The notes under the pieces are model-generated. The model saw nothing but the letters and a program-made list of their open reading frames with translations, was not told the origin of the DNA and did not search any database. A DNA stretch of 64,000 nt from Isoetes taiwanensis (lineage: Eukaryota; Streptophyta; Lycopodiopsida; Isoetales; Isoetaceae): contig JAJEKV010000058.1 in the NCBI GenBank assembly GCA_021234155.1, positions 4,412,600-4,476,599 on the forward strand. The letters are read 5' to 3'. A program made the position numbers and the translations under genes. Shown one piece after another: positions 11,721-22,944 of the stretch; within the stretch, counting starts at the first letter, position 1; every line of letters begins with the position of its first letter.

Positions 11721-12369
11721 TGGACCGTGCACAAAGGCCAGAAGCCAAAGCCTTAGAACAGACACAGAGTGTGGGTTTAGATCAGCCTGAGCAGGCTCGG
11801 CACTTGAAGTTGCATCTTGTAGGGGTTCCGGATGCAAGTTCATGTTCAGATATGGAGGCAGCTACACGATTTTCCTCAGATACTATGCATATCCGAAGCC
11901 CAGGATCTTTTTCAGCGCAAAGAGCGGGCGCGCACAGACCTGACAGGGCACATCATCTTCTAGTGCATTTTTCGGAGTTCTGGGATAGGCTACATGTTTT
12001 GCAGCATGGCAGTCACCTTAAGGGAAGTCACTTCTCGGTACAGGAGAACCTCTCACAAATCCAACTAGCTCGTTGGCGAGATGAGCTGCAAGGTTCGAGA
12101 GTCCAGGCTCCAGAAGAAATGGGCAGTATATCGCGGATGCTTAGCAATTGTTCTTGATCAATGGCTTGCAATCCCCTGGCTTGGATATTCTTAGGTTCCT
12201 TTCCACGTTAGGTGTGTTCTGCTTTTTCAAACAAATTTTAAACTTGTACGTGGTTCTGTGACGGAGCTAAGTTCCCCAGTCTCTATTTGGGCTTCGGCCC
12301 TTTGCTCTGTACCGTCCCATGGCCCAAGGGGGTCTCTGTGGACGTAAAAAATGTTATCTATCTATCTAT
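11721..12369 (+). mobile_element. LINE-like ORF1 end with LINE-type 3' tail
   Basis: An open frame at 11771-12157 (128 codons) contains HHLLVHFSEFWDRLHVLQHG and then LKGSHFSVQENLSQIQLARW. This fits the pattern of the C-terminal domain of L1-type ORF1 proteins (F-dre-vL...LKG...V-E-LS...R). About 80 bases after the stop follows a non-coding stretch with TTTGGGCTTCGGCCCTTTG and GGCCCAAGGGGG, typical of LINE 3' ends, closing in an ATCT simple repeat at 12354-12369. No ORF2 (endonuclease or reverse transcriptase) lies between ORF1 and the tail. The unit was split by element C. The LINE call rests on pattern only. Confidence 0.4.
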
Positions 12370-13790
12370 TAGACGATGCCTTCTCAATACACTGATGTGG
12401 CTTGCATAAAACACTAAAATATTAGGGGGTTGCAAAGGCAGGAACTTGCTCAAACATGTCATAAGAAGCTCTTCAGATTATCTGAACATGATGTAAGTTC
12501 ATTGCGATCTCTTGTATCTATCAAATGGAAAACACCATCAAATGGAAAACACCACAATAGAGGCAGTATCCCAGGGGATGCACTCAGAAAAAATCGTAGA
12601 AACCATGTGAGTGTAAGGGAGGGGGTTTTTCTTCGCCCAACCGTACCATATAAGTATGGGATAAGTTTTTTTTTTGCTTGAATTCCATATAATCTACATG
12701 AGAAATATGGTAGGGGTATACGAAATATGTGGGAAATTTTTTATGAAAATTTTGTATAAGGGTTGATTTCTCTTGACCCTATGCACGCACACGCCCTATG
12801 TCTCTTACATTAGCTGCACCCCCTGGGGGCATTATAAGATCATTTTTACATCTGAAGTTTCTCCATGTTCCAAAGGTAATAAAAACACCCTCCAATGCAA
12901 GGCACTAAAAAGAATAGAACTAGCAGTATGGCGGGCTTGGGGCAAGGGGTGTATGAAAAGCTAGCAACTGTCGCATGCCAAATTTTGTGAAAGCTTGTTG
13001 TGATGTGCTCTGATAATGGTGACTGCTGCTCCATAATGAACCCGTCTTGAACTGTACTGCCATAGCCAATTTGGACAAATTCTAGTCGTGCTTTTGCTTT
13101 TGGTCTATGGTTGTATATTTGAGTATTATTTGTCATGTTTAAATATTGACATACCAAATAATCTTTTTTTTATTCTTCTTGTTAATTAGAGTTGGCGTAA
13201 CAAATAAACACTGGCATAGCAAATAATCTCTCTTTCATTCTTGTTGTTCATTAGAGTTGGTATAGCATATATCCTTGGATGAAGTTCAATTGAAACATAT
13301 TTCATTTGTTCTCCTTAACTTCTTTCATTAGCATGCTTTGATGGATGTCCTTGGTGTGAATGCAATTTCAAGTGAGTTGTGAGCAAGCAAAGCAAACTAT
13401 CTTTCTTTATTCTTGTCAAGAAACACGACTCCAAAAAATAGATGAGTAGAAATTTATGGTTTTGCGTAGATAACACAACAAATGTGTTTATTAGGACTAA
13501 ATCTCTTGTAAATAGTATGTATTGTAGTAGAGCATCAAGAAGTAGAAGCTCTATGTATTAGGGCTCAAGCAATATTTATTAATCAGAAGCGTAACACTAA
13601 CCAATAATGGTTAATGGTTAGTGTGCAAGCCAAAGTGTGAGCACCACAATATCGGGTGTTCACTATCAGGTCTTTCGACTGCATCCTTGATAGCTGGAAC
13701 ACATCAGCTTAATGTCAAACTTCTATAATCGTCTGATGGCCATGGACCGTAGCGGGAATACTTGTGGTGCCAATATGAGCCTCTAATAGA
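12370..13790. other. Intergenic, nothing recognised
   Basis: AT-rich sequence. A 17-base phrase about ATCAAATGGAAAACACC repeats at 12522-12555, and two similar CAAATAATCT / TTAGAGTTGG phrases lie at 13160-13270. No gene or RNA is seen. Confidence 0.35.
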
Positions 13791-13794
13791 ATAA

Positions 13795-14596
13795 GGGCAT
13801 TATTTACATCAAACAGAGGAGAACTTGAGGCATAATATGAATGATAATGATGAAGAGAGACAAAACCTGCAGAAAAAACCTGGTAGACTATCTCCTACCC
13901 TTTGCTGCATGGAAACTGGATAATACCCAAAGATTATAGGATCCAATCCAATGACCTGTGTCAATTTGTTATTTGCCAATTAACTTTAATTTTTTCTGTT
14001 GAAGAGTCTAAAATTACCTTCCCAATCCAAAATCAAGCCCTCTCTGAGCTGCATCTGCGTCCTCTTCAGTATAGTATCAGTAAAGGGTTCATACTTCATA
14101 CCAGCTGCTAACCATAGTAATCCCAATCTGACCGATCTGTTTGACTGCATACAAGAATAGTCAGATAATATTTTGCGTTTATATTTCTGCTTACGCTAGA
14201 AATACCTGAGAAACAAGTTGTAATCATTCCATCCTGATACATGTTAAGGACTCACACTATTCTTGGGCCCGGCCATTCTTATACAGGTTTTCAAGTGCAA
14301 GTGGCAGATCGAAATGGAATAATGTCACATATGATTGGTTGCCTAGGCCAAAAATAAGAATCTGAACGACCAATAAATGACCTTACCTTTCTCCAATAAG
14401 CTGTCTATCACATCATTGTAATGTCTGATGCCTTTCATATTCACAGATCCTCGACCCTCTATGCCACAAAAAGATGAGATCATTGGGGCATAAGTAAAGA
14501 ACTCAAGTTGTTCAGGTTACAAACCTGGTAAAATTCTAGTCCAAGCTATGGAAACCTTAAAAGCATCAATACTCAAGTTATATAGGATACATCTTC
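13795..14596 (-). pseudogene. Glycoside hydrolase family 1 (beta-glucosidase-like) pseudogene
   Basis: Short exons on the minus strand read as consecutive pieces of a plant GH1 enzyme. 14525-14596 has SIDAFKVSIAWTRILP. 14387-14458 has GRGSVNMKGIRHYNDVIDSL and ends at a GTAAGG donor. About 14260-14333 has YVTLFHFDLPLALENLYKNG. 14018-14144 has KQIGQIGITMVSSWYE and EDADAAQRGLDFGLG. 13880-13955 has DPIIFGYYPVSMQQRVGDSL. About 13795-13865 has HYHSYYASSSPLFDV. These correspond to known GH1 blocks in the right order. Most pieces are bounded by plausible AG/GT sites with short introns. The gene is dead: stops and frame changes occur, and the part between the FHFDLP and IGI blocks, which holds the catalytic acid/base (NEP) motif, is absent. 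The first exons and the C-terminal nucleophile exon (ITENG) were not found. Confidence 0.7.
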
Positions 14597-15432
14597 CTGC
14601 AAAGAAACAATCAAACGAGCAATGGACTTCATATCTGTTTCTGGAGATGAAGGAAAAAATCCATAATTAATAGGCTCCTTTCCTAGTGAACCATATGATC
14701 GAAGGGGTACATGTGCTGCATGTGCAAGGTAAGATTATGTCCGTATCATTCTTTTTCTTACCACCACAAAAAGCATAGTCATTCACAAATAAAATTACAG
14801 TCAAATCAATGAGTTTCTCAAAAGTTAATTATAATCACAGTGTGAGACTTTTTCCAACATTATTGTAATCTCAAAGCCAAGATGAAGACTTGCATTTGTA
14901 GAATCTAATAGAGTTGTATCCATATAGCAGTGTATCTGCAATATCCACGCACATTTTAAACAGACAAGTGCCATGTGACAAGTACAAGAAATTCATGAAC
15001 CGTATGAGGACAACTTCTCTTAAGGAATAGGTCCTACGTACATTTGGTGGATAGCATTAGGACTTCATTACGCACCCATCCTGAGATTCTTTTTATTAAT
15101 CATGGCTCGTGGAGAGAGAGGATGTACCAAAATGCTGGAAGAAAGAAGATTCAAAAGAGGTGCGTATACACTAAAGGAGCAAAGGAACAACAAGTGTCCG
15201 TGGCCCAGACGAATATACATTCCTCCAAATTGTGAATGACATTTAAACGTTTGCTTTGGGACTTCTAGCAGCTTGGGCTCTAAAAATCTCATATGTCACA
15301 ATGGCTCCCATAGGGCACAGTATAAGCTGAGTGATTGTAAATAGAACAATCATTGCCCACAGAATATTAGAGATGCAGAAGTTACATAATAGAAAACTAG
15401 AAAATATATTTAAGGTACACTAGGCCAGAATA
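14597..15432. other. Intergenic, possible 5' remains of the GH1 pseudogene
   Basis: A minus-strand stretch near 14598-14730 stays open (…YGSLGKEPINYGFFPSSPET…), ending just before the first recognised GH1 exon, but it matches no GH1 block I know. The rest shows nothing. Confidence 0.25.
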
Positions 15433-15592
15433 GTACCTCTCATTGTGAGTAGAAGCAAGCTCTTTTTTTCCAAAATGCATTTGCATCATAGGCCATTGTC
15501 TTCACAAGCATTGTACCTCTCATTGTGAGTAGAAGCAAGCTCTTTCTTTCCAAAATGCATTTGCATCATAGGCCATTGTCTTCACAAGCATT
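15433..15592. repeat. Exact 80-bp tandem duplication
   Basis: Two head-to-tail 80-bp copies start GTACCTCTCATTGTGAGTAG at 15433 and 15513 and differ at one position in a T-rich run. The near identity implies a recent duplication. Confidence 0.9.
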
Positions 15593-16068
15593 TAACTAAA
15601 AGTCAGAGGATAAATATCTGAGAGACCGGCTACCCTGACGCTTTGGTCGATTCCCCTAAAAGATAAGAGCTAGACATCCGGACTTGGAGAAGTACCAGAA
15701 CTTAAGCATAAACCAAGTAGGATAGCCCTGTGTTGAACTTCTATTTTGCAGAGTAACGGATGGGAAACACTTGCCTTAATCCAGTTGCTCCAGTTGCAGT
15801 TTGCTTGCTCAACGAGCTCCGCGAAAACAAATAGTCTCAGTATTAGGCTGTGAATCCCTGTATTTGGTTGCACGGAACGAGAACGGCAATGGCATCATCG
15901 AGCATGGTGAAAGGAAATTGAGTGCAATTTTGGGTGGACTTTTAATTTTGCTAACCGCACGATTTAAAATTAGCATATCCAAAGGTTAATATCACGCCAC
16001 ATCACATTTTACACTAATTGGCAGACACGTGTATAGCCTAGGAATTTAAGAAATGTTGTAGAGGGATT

Positions 16069-16184
16069 CAAGCTTGTGAATCAAATCCAAGGTGACGAAA
16101 TACAAGCTTGTGAATCAAATCCAAGGTGACGAAATACACTTACAACTCGGGGATAACGAAATACACTTACAACTCGGGGCTTGG
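16069..16184. repeat. Two overlapping tandem duplications (34 bp and 27 bp)
   Basis: A 34-bp unit starting CAAGCTTGTGAATCAAATCC repeats at 16069 and 16103. Its end overlaps a 27-bp unit starting GAAATACACTTACAACTCGG at 16131 and 16158. Confidence 0.85.
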
Positions 16185-17244
16185 CTTTTGCTGAAAAAGC
16201 CCATGTCTTGATAAGTTGATCCTCGAAAGCCCCCCACTCTACCCTTATGTAAATTTGTTAGCAACATTAGTTCAGTTGAGTAGCACATCGTTGTGGATAT
16301 TTTATCATCTGACCACTCCTTGTCAAGTGATTAATCTTAGCCCACATAGAAGTAAAAGATTGCATCATTAGATAGCACCGCGAAATCCATTTCTTGTTTT
16401 GTAATGCTAATAAGTAACAATAATGTTGAAATTAACTTCTCAATTTGAAAAGAACACGACCATTGTCTTTCTTTCCTAATCTACAAAGACTGTCTACCAA
16501 AGCCGTGTAACTTACGACATATTACACTATTTCCTTGTGGAAGTATGCACAAACAACCCACTTTTAGTGCTTGTTGTAATCCTTCTTTTAAGAATCGGTC
16601 AATAGTACTGCATAAATAGCCCAACGTCTCTTGCTTGTAATCCTGTCTTGAGAATCAATAGTACTGGAATGTAAAAGGACAATTGTGTTAGTACTGGAAT
16701 CTAAAAGCACAGAATACAGAAAAAGGAATAAAAAAACCATAATGAATCACATAACACAGGTCTCCTATGACTAAGAAAAGAACATCAGAGGCACTAAACA
16801 ACCAATGGGTTTTGGCAATGTAGTTTAACACCGAAGGCATTTTTCACAAAAAGGCATTTTAGCAATGTCATTTAAACTACTACACAACTACTTTATTTGC
16901 TCGTAGGTGGTGCGCACCAAGGATATATTCCGGGCAGCACCAACGAAAAACAAATATTCGAAGTATATTCTGTCGGTCGTCACTGAACGGACGTTGGAGG
17001 TATATTCCGTCAGTCGTCACTCGCCAACTCGCAGGAACGGATAATCGAGAGAAACAGTGGAACGGTGCATCAGAAGATCTGAGCAGCCTGAAAAAGAGAA
17101 AGGCCTTCGTTGGGAGATGAAAAAGAAATGACATTTACGTTAAACATTTCTGCCTCCGAGATATGTGCCTGCCTGCCTTCTTGCCGCCACCTATTCTTCC
17201 CAATCCGGCCTGCTTGCTGCCATCTTTTCTTCAAGGAATCTAGG
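16185..17244. other. Intergenic, nothing recognised
   Basis: AT-rich sequence. A short phrase GTATATTC(T/C)GTC(G/A)GTCGTCACT occurs twice near 16960-17025. No gene is seen. Confidence 0.35.
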
Positions 17245-17516
17245 CCACCTTTTCTAATTTTAGCCAAATTTCCTTTCCTTCTACATGTGGACGAATCTGT
17301 TCTTCACAAAATCCGCGCCACCTTTTCTACTTTAGCGAAACTTCCTTTCCTTCTACATCTGGACCAATCTGTTTCTTCACAAAATCTAGACCACCTCTTC
17401 TACTTTACTCAAATTTCCTTTCCTTCTACATCTGGACGAATCTGTTCCTCAAAGAACCTAGACCACCTTTTCTATCTTTAGTCAAATTTCCTTTCCCTCT
17501 ACGTGTAGACGAATCT
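17245..17516. repeat. Minisatellite, about 3.8 units of 72-73 bp
   Basis: Units begin CCACCTTTTCTA-like at 17245, 17318, 17391 and 17463, each with TTTCCTTTCCTTCTACAT and GGACGAATCTGTT. An open frame runs through part of it (to 17481), but its repeats merely mirror the DNA repeats, so I do not call a gene. Confidence 0.85.
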
Positions 17517-17897
17517 ATAGATATCACCATGGAGTTTTTTAACAACTGCAATTTCGTCTTTCCTTTTGTCATCATCTGGAGAGTTGATCATATATGAAAA
17601 GACTAGGAGAATTATGAGGCTCCCAGGCGTCGGATCATCTAGCATCATGATGCATTAGGCTGCTCATTCTAGGGGTCTGAGTCCCAACACGACAAAGCAG
17701 CTAAGAATGGACAACAATTTAAAATTTGAAGAAAAGCAAACACGGTACATGGTGGAAAAGATTTTATCAGACTCGTGATGGTGCCAGATTGAGACAAATC
17801 TTCTGATGTGATCTTTCAAGTTCTTACAAGAACTAGCTATCATGTGTTCATCTAAATACCCTTTTAGCATGAGAGCAAGAAATTACTCTAATCAGTG

Positions 17898-18045
17898 CTC
17901 AGACATGCAAATAAAGACAATTCAGTACATTGCATATCTGGATGATATTGAGATAGTCCCTTCATAGATGACACCATCCTTCAACATTCAGACATGCAAG
18001 TAAAGACAATGAAGTACAAATGCATATCTGCATGATACTGAAACA
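17898..18045. repeat. Imperfect direct repeat, about 55 bp, 90 bp apart
   Basis: CAGACATGCAAATAAAGACA at about 17902 and CAGACATGCAAGTAAAGACA at about 17991 each lead into GTACA..TGCATATCTG.ATGAT. Confidence 0.6.
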
Positions 18046-18669
18046 TGTTGTATGACCTTCCTTCACAGTTTAACGACAACCTTTAAGGAGTTATACGTAA
18101 CATTTACATAGTAATACAAAGTATGTAAGCTATGAGTAAATAGAAATGGTTCTCGCAAAATTTGTAACTATTGTGGGGTTATGTGATCTATACATAGTAA
18201 TTGGTAGTAATGAAAAGTATGTATGTGAATGCACACGAGTAGATCTGAGAATACAATAATGAGTTTAAAGCAACACACACATTTTCTTAACTCTAAATAA
18301 AATATTAAGCAATTGCACATGTTGATAAAACATGTAAAGTTCCCACTATTTGGTAGATACATTTTGTTTTGCAACACAAGTGGTAGGAACATTTCGTTTT
18401 GCAACACAACTTGTCTTCTAATATAATTTTACTATTTTACTGTCTATGTAGAGACACTAATGTATAGAGTGATGATGAACTCATTTGCTCACATAAGGGT
18501 ATTTTGGTTTTTCCACCTCCATTATGCTAATTTTCATGTTATGATGGTTTAACGATGAGATGGGATAGATCAAAGCTAGTTGCCTAATAAGATAGAAAGG
18601 AACGGGTCCACAGAGACATTTTAAATGCCATGTTTCTTTTTTTTCCTTCATTATTTTCTTCCTTTGTTT

Positions 18670-18685
18670 TATAAACTGTATATAT
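18670..18685 (+). promoter_or_regulatory. TATA-like core of the dioxygenase gene
   Basis: TATAAACTGTATATATG lies 30-50 bp before the ATG at 18717. This spacing is short for a transcript start plus leader, so the true start could be upstream. Confidence 0.3.
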
Positions 18686-18716
18686 GAAGCACAAGGAATA
18701 TGGAGTAATGTAGAGC

Positions 18717-19931
18717 ATGGCTGAGATGAAGAATGAAATCAAGGGAGTGAAGGCATTGCTAGACTCTGGAATAGTTAAAGTGCCTGATATTTACATCCAG
18801 CCTTCTAGTAGATGCCTAACCAACATGGTAGACTCTTTTCAAGTCCCACTTATTGATCTTGCAAGGCTTCATACTTCAGGCCATTCTGAAGTGGTCCATG
18901 CAATTGGAGACGCTTGTGAAAGATGGGGTTTCTTTCAGGTAACTCTTTTAGATTTACCCGAACGTCATATTTATGTATTGTTCACATCATATTTTATGTA
19001 TTCTTCCAGGTCCTTAATCATGGGGTCCCCATATCAGTGTTAACAGGAATGATGCAAGCAGTACAACAATTCTTTGATTTGCCTTTTGAAGACAAAGAAC
19101 TTTACTATTCAAATGACCTATCTAGGATTATGAGGTTTGGAACGAGCTTTAATCCAAAAGTAGAGTCCATCTTAGAATGGAGAGATTATCTGAGGCATCC
19201 TCTTGTACCAAAACTTATGGAGTCCTTGCCTCACAAGCCAGCCTGTTATAAGTAAGTCTTTGTTTTCTCATACTTCATAAGACATAGACTGATGCTTTAC
19301 AACTTATCAGGGAGGCTGCATTACAGTATGCTGATCACATGAACAAACTCTCCTCTTCTTTATTGGCTGCTATCTCAGAAAGTCTAAAACTTGAGTCAGG
19401 TTATATAGCCAAGGTTTGTAACAAGATGGTTCTGCTTGCAAACCATTACCCACCTTGTCCAAATCCAGAGCTTACTATTGGTGTGAAGAACCACTCGGAT
19501 CCAGGAGGCATCACTATCTTGCTCCAAAATGAAGTTTCTGGCTTAGAAATCAATCATCATGGCAACTGGATTGCCATAAAACCAATGCAAAATGTTTTGT
19601 CCATATTTTTGGCAGACCAGGTCGAGGTATTAAGAGAAAGCATGATTGTTACATTTTTTTACATTCAAATCTTATGTTTGATATCGTCTTCACTTGACAG
19701 ATCTTGACAAATGGGAAGTACAAAAGCATTGAGCATAGGGCCATGAGTACAACAAAGGCTAGGTTTTCGCTCGCCACATTTGTGCAACCGGATCAAGACT
19801 CTAAAGTAACACCTTTGGTTGATAAGACACATCTGCCAAAATATAATGAAGTTGTTTTTGGGGAGTACCTCAAGCACTATGTGTCAGGGGGCCTTCCAGA
19901 GAAAAAACACCTAGATGCATACACTATATAA
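18717..19931 (+). CDS. 2-oxoglutarate/Fe(II)-dependent dioxygenase (plant DOXC class)
   Basis: Four exons, 18717-18938, 19010-19251, 19311-19626 and 19701-19931, with GT-AG introns of 71, 59 and 74 nt and matching phases. They give 336 residues, the usual family length. The N-terminal DIOX_N part contains VPLIDLARL and ACERWGFFQVLNHGVP (split by intron 1). The C-terminal double-stranded beta-helix has NHYPPCPNP, the iron ligands H216 and D218 (NHSDPGG) and H272 (YKSIEHRA), and the 2-oxoglutarate-binding R281 and S283 (RFSLATF), so it should be catalytically competent. The start is chosen because a TAG lies six bases upstream in frame; an alternative ATG is at 18726. Such cytosolic enzymes hydroxylate or desaturate flavonoids, hormones or other specialised metabolites; the substrate cannot be told from sequence. 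It is the only host gene here that looks intact. Confidence 0.9.
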
Positions 19932-20013
19932 AGAGCAGGTGCATACTAATGCAGCCTTTGTTAGTTTCATCAACTTACCACTATAGAAAGTTTTCAGTTC
20001 CTATTCAGCATGT

Positions 20014-20019
20014 AATAAA
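20014..20019 (+). terminator. Poly(A) signal candidate of the dioxygenase gene
   Basis: AATAAA lies 83 bp after the stop codon in an AT-rich 3' region. Confidence 0.4.
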
Positions 20020-21210
20020 GTAATGTTGCAAAAGAAATTATATTTTTAACATTCTCATGTGGTCTCTGCATTTTGTCTGTGCCTCCAATCTGTTCCCTCA
20101 TAAGGACACTAAATCATGCTGCAGGTTGTATAGTTTAAGGAATCAATATGTCAACGTAACTAAAATGCATTTTTTTGAGCTATTTCATAAGAGTCCCAGA
20201 GATGAGAAAAGAAAATGTTGTAAGAGAAATACAAGTATCAAAACAATACATACTTAGGTGCGAAGATGAGTAAGCCAAGCATGCAAAAGAAAACAAGTTG
20301 CAATCTGATTAGTTTATGCAAAACCTAAGTTTTAATCTTCTTTGTAAATTTGAAGTTGTAAATAGGCAAATGCCAAGATACAACGAGTACCTTATGACAA
20401 GAATCAACGGCTGGTACAATTCGTCTGTATATGGAGTATGCAATTTCGGTGGAAGAAATAGTAACATGGAAACTGAAAAAAGCATATATGGAATGGAATA
20501 TGGCATTACGATTTAACTCAATAGGTCATATGCGGGTAAATCTCTAGTTATCATATTGTGAAGGGATGTGACTAGGTCGCTGATTTCAGGACTCGCTTCT
20601 GACTCCCCTGGTCATGGGACCTCTGGAATCATCTCCCTAGTTTCCATCACCCCATACATACATGTGGGGAAGGGTTTTTTAAGGGTTTGAACCAGTCTGT
20701 CGATGGGAGCATCTGACGCAATGGGAAAAGCAAGTCTTTTTGTGCTTGGCAACTGGCTAATTTGAGATTTTTAGCTTAAACCAGAAGGTGGCACTGCTGT
20801 CCAGTTTGCGGTCAAAATCCATGACACTTGGATGGCTGTGAAACATAAACCACCATGTGGTAAGGCAACCAATTGAAATGAATGATTTTCAAGTGGAGTT
20901 GGCACTTAAAGTTTTGCATACTTTTTTGATCCAGTGAGATTTTTGTAGATTTCTGCCATAGCTTCAAAAAAGCTTCAAGTCTTGTAGCATGTTACATGGA
21001 AATCCATGTGAAATGTTCTTAGAAGCAGCTACAACACGAGAGGATGTTTCTTGCCCTCTTTTCCTCAAATAAACTAGCAAATCCAGTATAAAGAAATGCT
21101 TGGATTCTTTTTTTTTAGCACACCAGCCCTATCAGGCCTACATCCTTCCTTGTAAGTTTAGGCTATCCATATATCACTTCCAAATCAGCAAAATCTGATA
21201 TGGCCTAAGT
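20020..21210. other. Intergenic, nothing recognised
   Basis: AT-rich sequence with no stable coding frame on either strand, ending at the T-run that marks the LINE tail. Confidence 0.35.
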
Positions 21211-21211
21211 C

Positions 21212-22935
21212 TTTTTTTTTTTTTTTTTTCCTGAAGGATCAGATTAAATAATTAGTAAGAAATAAAGTACAAGAAGAGCGACACAGGGGTACACATGCCC
21301 GATTAACCAAGCTCGAGCGATAGCCCGGATAGCTCATAAACCTATCCTGCAACTCACGGAATGAACACGCAATCACTGTCTACAATAAGGAGGGTTCTTT
21401 TCTAGATAGCCACCTTAAACTGTTCTTTTCTAGGGGACGCCAGATAGAAGAGGTATAGTTTGTACCTCAACTAAGAGATCAATGCATCAGGTTGCAACTC
21501 TTCATTCCTGAAAACCTTCATCCGTCGACGCTTCCATATGAGCCACAGTAGCTATGCCTTACAGAGATGGAAGGCTAGTCTCATAACATGGGACCACCTG
21601 TTAGGATACATCCCTAATAGAACCTCTTGACTATAGAGAGAGATATGACAGAGGCATTGGACCCAATGCCATGTGAGCTGAATCCCTATGTACAAGAACA
21701 TGCAGTGTTCCAAGGTCTCAGTGCAGCCACCGCACATTGGACACAAATCGCTGATAAATGGTTTTATCCTGTGAACCCACGTGTTCACCCTCAAGGATCA
21801 GTGCACTGTCTGCCACAACAACACGCGAGCCTTGGGGGGCTAAATTGGGTTCCACACCCATCTCCAGATCTTGCCCCAATCATCTCCTAATACCTGTAGA
21901 CCCCAGCCATCCGAGGGAGGCAGTTCATCCTGAATTGCCAGAAGCTCATAACAGGACTTCACAAAGTTTGAGGGGTCGACCTTCAGATGACACCGTCGAC
22001 CCGTCCCTTGAGGAGGGTTCACCGGCAGAGCATTTGTCACTTGAGCCCAGATACTACTATCTCGTTCCTGAAGCCGAAACCTGTGACGGAAGAACTGCCA
22101 GGGCGCAAGCTGCCCGTCAAAATACCAATCCTCCACTGCTACGACCCCATGTTGTGTCCATCTACACTGAACCCGAGGATCAACGGATGATGCCAATACC
22201 AAAGGTGATGCACCCGGGGCAAGAGGGATCCACCATGGGGATGATGTTAACTGGATACAACTCGAAGCGTCAATCTCAAATTACGGGCAGACCTGCTCCC
22301 AGGCTCGTAGGAGCCCCTTCAGAAAGGGAGAGGCATTGACATATGGCCTGATATCCACAAATAGCGCCCAAGGAAGCCGTGCAGGGACAGCAGGCTTATG
22401 AAACACTACCGAATGAGACAGAGACTGATGAAACAGAATCATGCCAAGCGAGTCCAGCTCATTCTTGAGGACCGCAAAAATGAAATTGGAAATTAGGACC
22501 TTGCTAGGGAGAGAGAGGTCTAAGATCCCCAGGCCTCCCGCAGCTTTAGGTCGCACACATTTCCAACATGCAACCTTGACCACTGCCCCTTCCTCATTAC
22601 CACCCCATACAAAGTTACGGATCATTGAGGAAGTTTCCCGGATCTTGATCTCTGGCGCAAGGATGATGGATGCCATATAAATATGCTTGGAGCATAAAAT
22701 AGACTTCACTATTGTGTTCCTGTCAGCCATGGAGAGTTTTCCACCTTTCCACCAGTTGGCAGTTAGGTTTCTATATTTAATTCCATGGCCAAAGAAATTA
22801 AAAAAACGGAGGACAATAGACAACAAAGATATAAAGAGGTATATTAGCGTAAGGAGGGGGATCCTAGTGCACGCCAACGCTCGGTCGATTTGTATTCAGT
22901 CAGCGAACTTGCTGCCTATAGTGAGGCAACAGGTA
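21212..22935 (-). mobile_element. 5'-truncated L1-like LINE (end of ORF2 and tail)
   Basis: An 18-base T run at 21212-21229 is the poly(A) tail of a minus-strand insertion. The minus strand then carries the end of a plant LINE ORF2. At 22281-22877 is the thumb/connection region after the reverse transcriptase (GGKLSMADRNTIVKSILCSK, IRNFVWGGNEEGAVVKVACW, then RPKAAGGLGILDL). At 21552-21794 is a zf-RVT type knuckle (LCPMCGGCTETLEHCMF). Endonuclease and polymerase core are absent, as expected for 5' truncation. The frame between the two blocks is disrupted. The exact 5' end near 22935 and a target duplication could not be fixed. Confidence 0.75.
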
Positions 22936-22944
22936 CTAGCCATT

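Noticed and set aside
17110-17481. Protein of 123 codons across the minisatellite
   Set aside because: Its repeats follow the 72-73 bp DNA units; no start context, no domain, and units of 73 bp would shift the frame.
17245-17516. CRISPR-like array
   Set aside because: Units are directly adjacent with no unique spacers, and the DNA is eukaryotic.
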